Made by a program: the position numbers and the translations under genes. Below the pieces are notes generated by a model. That model saw nothing but the letters and a program-made list of their open reading frames with translations. It was not told the DNA's origin and ran no database searches. From Musa acuminata AAA Group (taxonomy: Eukaryota; Streptophyta; Magnoliopsida; Zingiberales; Musaceae), in NCBI RefSeq assembly GCF_036884655.1, contig NC_088340.1, positions 5,229,501-5,293,500 of the forward strand: 64,000 bases of DNA, given 5' to 3'. Shown piece after piece: positions 35,101 to 43,700 of the stretch; positions within the stretch are counted from its first letter, which is position 1, and every line of letters starts with the position of its first letter.

Positions 35101-35266
35101 CCTGAGTTACAAAAAAGACTTTAGTAATTTCATACATCAATCCTTACAGTTGTCATGACTTGTTTTTCAGGCTGAGGGAAAGAAAAGAATGAAAGCAGTT
35201 GGAAAGGTTGAAGTGCCACAGGAGGCCTTCATGGCTGTTTTGAGATTAGAAAAGGAGGTTATGTAA
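2544..35266 (+). CDS. LEPA: Chloroplast translation factor LepA/EF4 (GUF1 homologue), 3' 17 coding exons
   Basis: Ribosome-dependent GTPase of plastid translation (EF4 family). Seventeen exons join in frame with GT-AG borders: 2544-2606, 2778-2822, 2962-3062, 11642-11738, 13897-13968, 15927-16081, 16177-16234, 25730-25810, 25904-25990, 28256-28327, 28441-28575, 28956-29029, 31772-31859, 32441-32518, 34211-34286, 34477-34517, 35171-35266 (stop TAA). They give 472 residues. The first exon carries the G4 motif NKID and the second the G5 motif SAK. Then follow domain II ([14 protein letters not shown]), the EF-G-like domains ([16 protein letters not shown]) and the LepA-specific C-terminus ([14 protein letters not shown], ending in [14 protein letters not shown]). 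The transit peptide and motifs G1-G3, about 200 residues, lie left of the window. Introns 3063-11641 and 16235-25729 are swollen by transposons, but every visible splice site is intact and no exon is broken, so the gene looks functional. The plastid rather than mitochondrial form is inferred from similarity to Arabidopsis At5g08650. Confidence 0.95.
3862..4980. mobile_element. Non-autonomous hAT element B2 (relative of B1)
   Basis: 1119 bp bounded by the exact 8-bp duplication ACCTAGAA (3854-3861 and 4981-4988). The left end reads CAGTGTAGTTAAAGG, the right end AATTTCACTG. Both arms carry GAGGCGCTAGG / GCCTAGGC motifs like B1 (1264-2138). The middle (4080-4640) is purine-rich GGAGGAGG / GGGAGAGG simple sequence, which opens long spurious frames on both strands. 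No transposase. Confidence 0.85.
5130..5828. repeat. Probable old retroelement-derived sequence, split by the hAT insertion
   Basis: Fairly GC-balanced sequence unlike the surrounding intron. It appears to continue at 10698-10790 once the hAT element and one duplication copy are removed. It resembles the non-coding part of a plant LTR retroelement, but I cannot name a family and see no coding motif. The stretch from 5821 is the left copy of the hAT target duplication. Confidence 0.35.
6221..9480 (-). pseudogene. hAT transposase (BED zinc finger, DUF659, hAT dimerisation), disabled
   Basis: Reading leftwards from ATG at 9480: a BED-type zinc finger (WQCIYCDY ... KMHL ... AKC), a Ser/Arg-rich linker, a DUF659 catalytic segment ([38 protein letters not shown]-like [10 protein letters not shown]) and a C-terminal hAT dimerisation region ([27 protein letters not shown]), then an acidic, Gln/Ser-rich tail to TAG at 6221-6223. 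Two short introns fit well: 7711-7789 and 7414-7503. Two lesions break it: an in-frame TGA just after KEDTLKKKT (about 9229) and a frameshift at the run of eight A residues (plus-strand T8 at 8122-8129), after which the frame continues at 8114. It therefore probably encodes no full transposase, unless one lesion is a sequencing error. Confidence 0.88.
9540..10180. repeat. About 286-bp tandem repeat upstream of the hAT transposase
   Basis: The block beginning ATATAGTTAATTTTTCACTA at 9661 recurs at 9947 (286 bases on), followed by the same CTTCTCTTTCACCACTATAAACATG and AAATCAAATAAATTTTGAT segments. A third partial unit precedes 9661 (from about 9550). Copies differ by scattered substitutions. 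The array lies between the transposase start codon and the subterminal palindromes. Confidence 0.8.
10438..10680. repeat. Subterminal palindromic array of the hAT element
   Basis: At least three near-copies of a unit reading GGTACCGGGCGGTAACGGTC then GAAATCGACCGTTACCG, each close to its own reverse complement (CGGTAACGGTC / GACCGTTACCG). In hAT elements subterminal short repeats are transposase binding sites, so that role is likely here by family knowledge. The array also overlaps the probable transposase promoter. Confidence 0.75.
11739..15926 (+). other. LepA introns around the exon at 13897-13968
   Basis: Introns 11739-13896 and 13969-15926. The first shows no feature I can name. The second holds the small hAT element at 15239-15736. 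Around 14690-14780 there are degraded GGTATGGCATGATGG-type fragments resembling the small hAT elements but without recognisable ends. Confidence 0.6.
15239..15736. mobile_element. Small non-autonomous hAT element C1 (498 bp)
   Basis: Exact 8-bp duplication CTTCAAGT at 15231-15238 and 15737-15744. The left end is CAAGGTTCC, the right end GAAATAATG (degraded). The interior has a CT microsatellite (about 15327-15362) and a GTATGGCATGTACTAGCATACC motif shared with 29714-30703. No coding capacity. Confidence 0.82.
16494..17285 (+). repeat. 5' LTR of the Ty3/gypsy element
   Basis: 792 bp starting TGTCACGAACGG and ending GGTCATGACA. By eye it differs from the 3' LTR at only four positions, all transitions. 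Within it: a TATATA promoter candidate (16817-16822), a good splice donor (16893/16894), a pyrimidine tract and acceptor (to 17080), a UUCG hairpin (17078-17095), and near the end two copies of a GCGACTTAGGCAACGCAAGC unit plus a degenerate third. Confidence 0.95.
16817..16822 (+). promoter_or_regulatory. Candidate TATA box of the 5' LTR
   Basis: TATATA in a GC-rich context (CGGTTATATACCGGG), about 320 bases into the LTR. The same site is at 22433-22438 in the 3' LTR. It would start transcription near 16850, so U3 would be about 350 bases. Confidence 0.5.
17289..17300 (+). other. Primer-binding site (initiator Met tRNA)
   Basis: TGGTATCAGAGC three bases after the 5' LTR. This is the standard sequence complementary to the 3' end of plant initiator methionine tRNA, used to prime minus-strand synthesis. 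Confidence 0.92.
17347..22098 (+). CDS. Ty3/gypsy gag-pol polyprotein with chromodomain
   Basis: One uninterrupted 1583-residue frame. Order: N-terminal region with a coiled-coil-like stretch (about 75-150), retrotransposon gag domain (about 170-330), zinc knuckle [13 protein letters not shown] (about 376-388), retropepsin-like protease (about 455-570), reverse transcriptase with YLDD at 815-818, RNase H (HTDAS at about 962), integrase with a His/Cys zinc-binding head (HPGIHRTL ... CLTCQQ) and the D, D, E residues ([23 protein letters not shown]), then a chromodomain (YLVKW ... ASWEPEDAL, about 1520-1575). The protease active site reads Asp478-Thr-Asp480, where the family has Asp-Thr/Ser-Gly; this glycine change may stop polyprotein processing. 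No other defect is visible. ATG 17347 is the first in frame after the primer site. Confidence 0.94.
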   Translation: MAKHRGESSKTGQAGPLPQAAAGGLHVHTRSHAVGAAHEDRGSEQDEREVGNSPRAEEAQSGALTGRKSHKERLTTAETRLDVLEASMEELYHGQQRLVGVESSQEEAESRIDKVEALVDRLSDDTKDSVQHLQDVVAELTAKVAMLTRTLNAGGGNTRVAPPQNLRAPEPHGYGGARDAKELENFLFDMEQYFRATRPDSEDTKVSIATMYLNGDAKLWWRTRWEEIQQGRCRVDTWEDLKRELRTQFLPENTEFVARRKLRQLRQSTTIRDYVKQFSALMLDIQDMFSFLDGLKPWAQQELNRRNVTDVVGAIAAAERLTDFVSSEDPARRKQSSSNRPPKHSRGKELGGEQKKKSSHKGPNPKGKASKPGGCFLCGGPHMVRECPQKQALNALTASIHPPRSDKGKAVALSSSSSESSSDDEESQGPRMGAMRLLNAMRGQVGENIKTKAQKAGSSDLMYVDIKLNGQTTRAMVDTDATHNFIADREAQRLGLTLEKSPSRMKAVNSEARRISGLAKGVPIKIGTWSGNTNMMAVPLDDFQVILGMEFMHAAKLVPMPFLNSLCMMGGDDPCVVPVSRRGTKEPQHISTLQLKKGVRKGELTFVAAMKLEPLNEEAIQEPAMVANVLKEFKDVMPPELPKTLPPRRGVDHSIELEPGVKPPARPPYRMPPPELAELRKQLGELLSGGLIRSSKAPFGAPVLFQKKQDGSLRLCVDYRALNKVTVKNKYPIPLIADLFDQLGKAKYFSKLDLRSGYWQVRIAEGDEAKTTCVTRYGAFEFLVMPFGLTNAPATFCTLMNQLFKEYLDKFVVIYLDDIVVYSQTLEEHVKHLRTIFKVLRENTLFVKREKCYFAQIEILFLGHRIGDGSIRMDKSKVQAVAEWRTPKKVPELRSFLGFVNYYRRFIAGYSKRATPLTELLKKEQPWKWSDRCEIAFQDLKAAVLEEPVLKLPNYGEPFEVHTDASDFAIGGVLMQEGHPVAYESRKLNETERRYPVHEKEMTAVIHCLRVWRHYLLGSRFVLRTDNIALSYFQTQKKLSPKQARWQDFLAEFDMAMEYKPGKANVVADALSRKVECVNAAQLEGRGQTCQLHSNFLSRIRDGLFSDPQAVILMQLIKEGKARRFWVQEGFVYTKGNRVYVPRVDNLRRELLKECHDSLWAGHPGIHRTLALVERAFYWPKMGIDVEEYVRTCLTCQQDKVEQRKPVGLLEPLPVPERPWESISLDFISSLPPVGGLGSILVVVDRFLKYATFIAAPLHCSAEEAARLMMKGVVKYWGVPHNIVSDRDARFLGRFWTELFKLLGSKLYFSTSLHPQTDGQTERINSLLEQYLRHYVSANQRDWVKLLDIAQFSYNLQRSSASNKSPFEIITGQQPSTPHTMAIGYTGSSPSAYHFAKEWHRNADIARAYLEKAAKRMKKWADLGRRPQEFKVGDLVLVKLHPASLQFFRKRVHKGLVRKYEGPFPIISRVGNVSYKLQLPAWFKIHNVLHASNLKAYHSDPQDASRSIPTRLPPITASYEKRVETILADRKIKLPNGAEQTEYLVKWRKLPRTEASWEPEDALRHEEEVINNYQQASTRASTV
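22096..22109 (+). other. Polypurine tract before the 3' LTR
   Basis: AAGTGGGGGAGAA ends directly at the LTR start (22110). This is the expected plus-strand primer. It overlaps the end of the gag-pol stop codon region. Confidence 0.8.
22110..22901 (+). repeat. 3' LTR of the Ty3/gypsy element
   Basis: 792 bp from TGTCACGAACGG to GGTCGTGACA, followed by the target duplication GGAC (22902-22905). It is the same length as the 5' LTR, with about four substitutions. Confidence 0.95.
24432..24688. repeat. Three tandem copies of an 86-bp unit
   Basis: Units start at 24432, 24518 and 24604, each with TACCT.CT.CCCAAAAGGAAG and ending CATCTCCTTCACCAT. The copies are nearly identical (the first differs at TACCTGCTT), so the amplification is recent. 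It lies inside a LepA intron with no coding role visible. Confidence 0.93.
26984..27168. mobile_element. MITE-size hAT element D1 (185 bp)
   Basis: Flanked by CTTGATGA (26976-26983) and CTTGATGG (27169-27176), 7 of 8 bases alike. Ends are CAAGGTTTACC and GCGAACCATG. The interior is a chain of CGGTACGGGCGGTATG / GGTATGCTCGG motifs. The copy at 33379-33564 is the same length and alignable. Confidence 0.75.
27371..27954. mobile_element. Non-autonomous hAT element C2 (584 bp)
   Basis: Flanked by GTTTGTAG (27363-27370) and GTTTGTGG (27955-27962), 7 of 8 alike. The left end is CTAGGTTTGATA, the right end TTAGAACCTTG. The middle is purine-rich (GAGAAGAGAAGAGGCG, 27478-27730), giving spurious Ser/Leu-rich frames on the minus strand. 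Confidence 0.72.
29714..30703. mobile_element. Probable hAT-like element C3 hosting a solo LTR
   Basis: Left edge CAAGGAAT, right edge ATTCCTTG, an 8-base inverted repeat. The left part matches element C1 (15239-15736) in its CT-rich core and the ATGGTACATGCCAGCATACC motif. A solo LTR sits at 30005-30666. I could not find a convincing 8-bp target duplication, so the edges are tentative. Confidence 0.45.
30005..30666 (-). repeat. Solo LTR of a related Ty3/gypsy element, reverse orientation
   Basis: On the minus strand it starts TGTCATAAACAATCGTTGCG and ends in GTTCGTGACA. It aligns along its length with the 792-bp LTR at 16494, including GACCGTTCGTCGCT, the TTTTGCTTG stretch and TTTTACAGGTCCTTCG. 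No internal retrotransposon sequence lies beside it, so it is the product of LTR-LTR recombination or a strongly truncated copy. Flanking four bases are ATGT and GTGT, a weak target duplication. Confidence 0.82.
31223..31276. repeat. Two tandem copies of a 27-bp unit
   Basis: TTTCCTTTGCTACGTCCTTG followed by CCGAGA occurs twice in direct succession inside a LepA intron. Confidence 0.8.
32097..32121. repeat. CT microsatellite
   Basis: About twelve CT units within the LepA intron 31860-32440. That intron also has a decayed GGTATGGTATCAGCAG fragment like the small hAT elements. Confidence 0.85.
33379..33564. mobile_element. MITE-size hAT element D2 (186 bp), old copy
   Basis: Same length and order of CGGTATG / GGTATACC motifs as D1 (26984-27168). 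Ends are CATGGTTTGTAA and TTAGAATCTTG. The flanking octamers CTAATGTG and CCTATATG agree at only five positions, so this is an older insertion or the edges are slightly off. It lies in LepA intron 32519-34210. Confidence 0.6.
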
Positions 35267-37727
35267 ATCATAACATCTGCCATTCCATTGTTGAAATCAG
35301 AAAGGAAGCCATCTAACATCTGCCTTACCTTTCAAGATATAATCCAAGCTTACATGATCATCCAGTATCAGCAGAGGAACTTTCTAGAACTCATGCAAAG
35401 GGTATTTCCTTTTAAGCAGTCAATGTTTATCCTGTACAGTATTCAGCTTAGCGGAGGAGGTGGTGGCCTGGGCTGCATAATATGGTCTCTGTCCCAGTTT
35501 GCAGTAGAAGAAGAAAGGCTGCCATCCGAAGTATACAATTGAATATTCAGCCAAGTTCAGCACCGATTTTTTTGTAGCTGCACTCATTTCAAGGACCCAA
35601 AGGAATCTATAATAGTTGTGCAATACAGGATTAATACGTCAAAAAGGATCCCATCTCCTGCTTTATCTCTAAATTGGTTAGTGAACAGGTGTCCCTTTTG
35701 TTGATTGATTAATCAAAGTTTACCAGTGAAATGTTGCACTATATTCTTGAAATAGATATCCTCATATCAAACAGAACCTCCAGTTCAAATTAGCTTCTTA
35801 CAAGTTTGCTGCATGCATGCTTCAATTTTTCCCATTTGACATGACCATGAATCACCTTATTGTGATGATGTTACTTGGTCCTTGTAAGATCTGGACATCT
35901 GCTTGTTCATCATCTGCTACTAGTAAAGAAAGAGGATTGCATATAGCAGCCAGTGGTTTGTCAGCCTAAAGCAAAGCAAGACAAGGATATTTTAGTAGCC
36001 CTCTACCGGTCTTTATATCTGAAAAACATAACTCACTGGAGCTTTTAGTGTTGAAAAAAGAACCCCTCTTTCGACGGTGGTTCAGTTGTATGACTCAGGT
36101 GAATCTGTATCTTTGAAAGCCTGTATGTAATATGTATCATTGTAGCAGCATTGGTCGTTTCCCGTCGTAATTGATCACACACTAGAAGAAATCCTGCATT
36201 CTGCTTCCTCTCATGTTTGCCGGTGTTCCAAGTTTACTATAGATTGGAAATATGTTGTAATAGCTTAAGCTTTTAGGATTGCTGAGCATATGATATCAGA
36301 GTATGTCATGTGTTGAAAACATGTCCTTTTTCATTTAATTAATATTTGTGTAATATCTTTCTCTCCACTTTGGTTTTCACTATGCTGTGTGCCACATCTT
36401 AATTCAATGTGCAGATAAAAATGGATGTTAGGGTCTCATATAGATTGGACAATTTTCCGAACAACTTCAACTTTTAGATTAATGATCACCCAATCTGCTA
36501 CATTTATCACTAGCACTAAAAGAACAAGACACGAGACTTCCCCAGCGATGCTTGGAACATTATTAACACGACACTTACATGGTCGATTGAATCTCCAACT
36601 CTTACCTCATCGGATTTGGGCAACATATTAGATTGGTTTTCTTCTTTTACTCTGGTCACGACATTTGCTTTACATGGTCCATAAACAGGAATCGAAATAG
36701 GCTTCCATTATGCTTGACTACCAAAGAGTGCCACTTGACGTTGCATCGGATTTGATATATGACAAAATGGATCATCTAAAAATCGGACATGCACACACAT
36801 GTGACAAAGGCCATCACCTCGGTAGGACTAAGAAGAGGCAATTGAGCCACCTTGGCAGGTGGTTTAGCCACGCAAATGAAAGTTGTGCCACCTTGGCAAG
36901 TGGTTGATCTACATTAGTAGACCTTGACAGGTGGTTGAACCATATCAGCAAGGATATTCCACCTCAGCTGTCATTTTCAGTAGGCAATTGCATCACCTCC
37001 GTAACTGCATTTAACTACTTAAACTGTCGATAACCTCATGAGGATCGAAAGTTACTCTTGACATCATTCTTTTGTAGAATCTCAAATGGCACATTCGAAG
37101 ATCGAGCACCATCTAGACTCCAGCGACAAACTTTTCTCTAACAATCATCAACTTATGGGGATAGCATGTATCATGCATCTTCGGGTCCGAATCTGATTGG
37201 GTCGTTCTCCCCTCGGACCAACCTCGGAGTTAACATAATTAGCATTTAGCAATCTAAAAACCATGACACCAGAATCAGAATACAGTAAAAAAAATTGTTG
37301 TTTAACTCGAGTTTTTTGTTCATTAGATAGAAATGGAATGCTGTCGACTCTCGGCAGAAGACAACAGATTGACAGCATTTTCCATCACAGATCCTGACCA
37401 TCAACCACTGCAACCAAGCACACAAATAAACAGGCAAAGGCATGGGGAGGTGCCTTGAGATTGATATCACATCATCTTAAGATGAGATATGTACTGCACA
37501 TACATTCTAATCAAACCAAATAAAGATCATAGTCCATCATGGTAGCTGCAATGGCCATAATCAATGTATTATCTTTTCTGCAGACCAAAAATATTATTTA
37601 AAAGAAAAGTCAGAGAAGAACTGGGTTGCGGGAATGAGGGTTTAAAGTATAAAATCTTGTATTTGGATGGACTACTAAAGTGGAGCCAAGATTTTGCAGG
37701 CAACTGAGATATAACAGAATTGGCACT
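35267..37727. other. Region between convergent LepA and COG0354 genes
   Basis: It should hold both 3' untranslated regions. Around 36848-36945 a short unit (ACCTTGRCARGTGGTT) occurs three times. I see no gene, RNA or transposon with definable ends. Confidence 0.6.
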
Positions 37728-40700
37728 TCACAACTTTGTGTAGGACAATAATGGCACATCCACTAAAGTTCCTTTTACATCCCCAATAAACACTTCATCA
37801 GCTGGAGTAACATGTCTTTTGGCATACCCGAGGCCGAGATGCTCCCCATCTCTTCTTCCCAGAGCGTAGCTCGTAAGCACCCCAACCTGCTCAGAAATCT
37901 CGATTAGGAATTACTTGATTGGAAATGATACACTAAATCAACTGTACCTTCTTTCCATCTAGCATGATAGAAGTCCCTGGCGCTGCTTGGCCTGATAGTT
38001 TTATCCCCCATAATCGCTGCTTCACACCGTTATAGGTGATAAGCCTAGATATGGTCTCTTGGCCTTTGTAACAACCTGAAATATTGAACATAGCTAGAAA
38101 TATAAGTAAAGATCATGACATATCATATATCTTGTAAAAAAAAAAATTTACTTGCACGGCATGGAAACCTTTATCTAGATGAACAGCCATCGAGAGGCCT
38201 GCCTCTAGTACATTGTAGTCTTTGGTTAGCTCCTTTCCAGGGGCTGGCCTTCCTGCACGTGTAGCTGGTCTCAGCACTTGGAGCTAATCTTTGAATGACA
38301 ATTATGATATGTTTTTCTCTTTTGGTTATGTGGAGGAGGTTATAAAAAAATCCAGCTCCAAACACGAGGAGAAAACGATAACTGGTGTTGTCTCTCAAGA
38401 AAGATTCCAACCTAGCAAATGCAAAACACAGAAAACAGTAGCTTTGTTGCATCTTGTCCTACAACCAGGAATGCATACTTAAAGAAGCTTGGAGAATCTC
38501 TAACATCATGCCTACTTTAGGTTATAATTGGAGCATGTATATGCATACATCAGACAGTCTCGACCCAAAACTTTTGAGATGGATGAGATTGTCTGATGTT
38601 TGAAAGAAACTATATTGCAAGGACAATGCATAACTTGTGAAAAGAAGATTAAAATAATGGGTTTCTAATTTCTAATAACAAATAATAGGAGTTACACTGC
38701 ATTCAAATTTCTTAAATAAGACTATTTATATTATCTTTTATGACCTGAAAGACAAGAATATATATGCATCTCCCGAACTGTGCAGTTTATGCATGACCTT
38801 TAAGAACTCGAAGCCTCTCCCAGGCATTAGCTCCCATAGGAATGGCACCATGACTTAAAAGAGATCTCCACACAGATCTAGCAGAAGCCGGAGATAACAT
38901 GAATGAAAAACCATCTCTTGACAAGATGCTTCCAATGCCAATGGTCAACGGAGCTCCATTTACCTGCAGAGAGCAAAATCGATGTCCACAAATTACATCT
39001 AATTAATGAACTTGACTAGTCAATAATATGGAGAATGTGATCTCCAAAAGTTTGCAATGTTAATCATATCTAAGAAGTATGTAAAGAGAAACATATTGCA
39101 TTACTAAGAAAATACTTCATGTTCATTTGTTTTCAGCTATCCTAGTGCTTAAAGAATTTATTTGATGGCCAATTCACTCTGAATTGTGCTATGTGCTGTC
39201 AGTTTACAAATACCTATATGTTAAAGTTCTTTTATAATGTCATGTATGACTTGTAGATTTTAATGTGTGCTAATGTAGTTGTTTAGCTGGTCTACAAAGG
39301 GGTTAAAAAGCATTACAGTTCAAGGGTCAAACTTGATGAGAATTAGCTCTATATCTGATCCTTCATATAACACATGCTTTTGAGTTCTCTCTATGCCAAA
39401 CTTGTTCCCAATTAATATGGACTCTTCAGATTTTGTATTATTGTATTGATCTCCTTTTCTTTTCACCTGAACTTGTGTCCTGAGTAGTCCAATTTCCTGT
39501 CTTAATTGTGAGTTCGCACAATCAATGTCAGGATTGAGAATTACTAAGGACCATATGGGATGATGAAATACCCGACTTTAAAAAACAAATGAAATAAAGA
39601 TATACAACATACGAAACTACATAAAAGAACATAATGGATAATAAAGAAGATTGATTCACTAATAACTAACAATCACATATTTATTGAAAAGTAATTATTG
39701 ATCATATAATCCAAAGATTTTACTGTGGTAACTATCAGATATTTTAGAAATTAGCACCCCAAGTATACGAGTCTTGCAGTATCCCGAGTGCTTTAATCAC
39801 TATAAATATGAAGTATAAGGTAATTGCACCAAAATAAAAATAATTTTCATTCGAAGAGAACCCTCAAGGGATTTGAGATTGAATCTCATAATATTTTCCT
39901 TCTTTATGACAGCATTCCCATTTTATAAAGCTGGGAGATGCCTTTTTGTCCTCCACTTTTGCTTTCCATATCCTTTCCTCTCTAACACTCTAAACACAAT
40001 GGGTATAGTCTAGCAAACGACACAGTAGCAGTGTCTTGTCTATCTTATGGTAATTGTCATAGTGTGGGCTCAATCCTTTAGTAGCCTCTGTAAGAGATCA
40101 CAAAGTTTCTTTCGAGAACCAACTGACAGAACAGTAAGTAATATTAATTTACTGATAGAACCTACAACTACAAGCCTATTTGCCAATCTACTTCACCATA
40201 ACAAAAATTAATGTTATTGGCATATAACAGCTGGTTACCATGCTGACCACTTGTATAGTCATGCAAGTAGCTCTTCTAGCACATTAATTTGTACCAATCT
40301 TGGTTTAAACATACAGATTTAAGACAAAATGTATGAAATGGAACCAAATGGTATAGAACCCTTTGCCACTAGGATGGAACTTGTTCATGAACCATATTGC
40401 ATCAGATAGTATTCTGCAGATGTAAGATGCTATTTATATGTATGAATTCAAAAAAAAAAAAAAAAAAACACTAGTGGCATAGCAATCATGAACAACCATG
40501 GAATCTTATGATTAATTACTTTGCAGGTTGAAGATGTCCTTTTGTTTCTTAAATGAAACACAGAGTATCACAAAAATTTAATTAGAAAAAAGTATTTGGA
40601 GGATAAAAATTTATAAACATGCAACTATGTCTGAAGAGGAAGGCATATATCTCTGTGTTTGTATATAAAATAGGTAAAAATGACAAGTCTTGTTACATTG

Positions 40701-43700
40701 TAATGCCGATGTGTACCATATGGCTGTTCAACAATATCTCCAAGATTCAATGCCTCCATGACCTTCAGAATATCACCATAGTGAGAAATTACTACATTAC
40801 AAAAGTACCCTAAAAAGTAAAAATAATAAATCAACTTAAAAATGATGCCTCAACTTGATTACTTTTAGGTCCAATAAGAGCAAAAAAGCATGTCTGATGA
40901 GTGATGTCATGAACTTCAACCTTATCAGCATAGAATATATACCTAGAATAAGAGAGATCATTAACAGGTGGTTCATTAAATTTAAATTTTAGCAAATAGA
41001 AGGATTCTATGGAAATTTATTATACATTTTTATCAGAAAAATAGAGCAATCATAGTCTACTGAAAAACTAGGGAGAAGATGATAGGTATTTAAGAAAATT
41101 ATGATATTAGAGCATGTGTAAAATAGAATATAAAATCATAAATAAAGATTTAAATGCTTTTGATTCAACTAAGAATGTTACTTTGTATAAAGCCGAATGA
41201 TGGAAAAATATATTGGAATATTATGGCTCGTTATTGTTGCTAACTTGCTATTGTTGTTGTATGATACAGGAGCACCCATGTGCCCTAGGCCAGAAAGAGC
41301 CTTCAAAAGAAGTGGAAGACAAGATCATTTTAAAAAGGTAATGTTAGTGCCGGCAAGGCTGCATCGGGAGGTCAGCAGCAACACATTGTGATTGATCAAA
41401 GTAGTGCCCTACCATCAGACTGAAAAGGATGGAAACAAAATGAAGAATCACAAAGTGAAAATGTTCTAATAAGACTGAAAAAGACTGGATTCCAGATGTA
41501 AAGAGTGGACTGCTATCAGATTCAGGAAACTATGCCAAGCAAAACATAAATATACACTTTTGCTTCTTTACTTCCAAAAAGGATGGAAACAAGGATCCTA
41601 CAACAAAGTTAATACAAAATGTGATGAATTGCATAGATAATATAGCCGGTTGTATATGCAGTAAAGGGACGACATGCTGCATGAGCTTTGTAATGTGAGA
41701 TTCAAACAAAACAAACTTTTAAGCAAGTTAGAAGACGAAAGGCTTTGAAACATAGTTTAGCATCAGCTATCATTGGTTTAAACTGAAGCTCGACCAGATG
41801 CTCCAAATCATTTCAAAGTAGCCAAAAAATATTGATCAAACCAAATTATCATAGTAAAAGAAGGCAGTTTCATTCAGATACAAGTGCTATCACTCAATAA
41901 AAAATTGATATTGTATAACAAGTAACAAATATGAGTAATGAAATATAAAAAAGATTAATGATTTCACAGAATCATATAAAAATAAAAGAACTACATACTT
42001 GTTAAGCATTTCAGCTATGCTACTGCTGGTAGAAGGAGACACAAGTAACAGAATTGCATTCTTCTGAAAGAAACATAAGGCAATAGCATCATCATAAAAT
42101 AATCAAAGACTTTTAGCATGAACTATAAGTTCATGTAAAGTGAAAAAGGCAGAAAAGAAACTAACCATAACCCAGACATAAGCAATGTCAATTGTTCGAG
42201 CAGTTGCAGTAACAAAAACAGTATCACACCCCTGCACACTTCAGTTACAGAGCTTTTACAGATAGAAACAACGATCAAGTTGTTAATTCCTTTGGAATTA
42301 AGATATGAAATCTCTAATCACCTCTCCTTCAGTTAGACATTCGAAGTTCGCTGTAGATTGATTGTGAAGAAAATGGAACCTATCTTTGCCAGTTACTGAA
42401 GATAGAACAAACCAATTTATGAAAAGCTATTAGATCCCCAATGCAAAATTTTTCAGTTGGCTTGCTCATAGAAGCAAAATTCATTCAAGAGAGGTTCTCT
42501 TAGGCTCGACACTGAATGTTTCTTGCCCCACTTCTGGTGCTAAAACTGAATCAATCAATCGATAATTAAAATGGCCCTTTGCCAGCAGATTAAACCATAC
42601 CACTTACTTCTACTTGTCTGAAATTTGAGGCAGGTGGAGAAAATCTAGCCTAAAAGAATGAGGAAAGCTTCTAAGATGGCCTAGGGAGCTGTGTTTTCTT
42701 TTCCTTGAAAAGGTCATAGGAAAAGTTTCTCAGGGTCAAGTATGTTATTCCAGCCCGCAAATTGTTACTTTTCAATGTTATTGTTGGTTGCTTATCAAGC
42801 CACTCTTTTTGCCTGTTTGCTTGTTCTTTTTTACTGCCTGTTTATGTTTTTGTGCTTTATTCATCTTCTCAAGTAAGAACTACACCAAAAAAACAACAAT
42901 GATGACAAATAGACACTTCATTGATGTCAAATAATTATCCAATTTCTTTGCTTCCATAAATGTAGCACATACATCTACAGAATAGAAACAAGCATTACCA
43001 TCCAACCAGAAGAAAAAAAAAATGTAAACTTGCATGAAATGTGTCAGCCTTTTCATTTTCTCATCTACTTCAAGAAATGCAAAGTATGTATGAAAAATTG
43101 GCAAACAACTTCCACTAAATTCGAAATATTCTAGTTAAAGTGAAAAAAAAAATCTAAGGAGACAACTTATAGATTAAGGTGTAGTATGTGCAATCATGTA
43201 ATCAAGAGTTCGAAACCTGTTGTGAGGTTTTAGTACGCATATTTTAAAGGAAAAATAAACAAAAAAAAAAGAGGGATGAAAGGCCTAGTTATTCAAAAAA
43301 TTGCAAACAAATTTTAACAAATGTAGTTCTCCATATAGTTTTTAACCTTATGATCCTCAAGAACATAAACATTATTAGGAAAAAGATGAGGTGTCTGGTT
43401 CATATAGTTCTCCATTAGTAGTTCTCCTAATAATTAATGTGGGAAAAAGATGAGGTGTCTGGTTCATATAATAACCTGTTCTCTTTAAAAGAAAGATGCA
43501 TTCCATCTCATTCACATCAGAAGCAAGATGGAGAATACAAAAATTATATGGATAATTTTTACATAAGCTATGTCTAAAAGATCTCTGGATGGAACTTATA
43601 ATGTCTCTTGTTAGCACAGTGAGGTAATGAAATACAATCATAAGAAGCATAAGTAAAACTTCCAGGTTAACAATGCCACTAGTTATTTTAGTCTACAAAT

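Noticed and set aside
38171..38452. Minus-strand frame of 93 codons overlapping the COG0354 gene
   Set aside because: It is out of frame with the exon at 38169-38252, which carries the conserved family sequence, and runs on through the adjoining intron.
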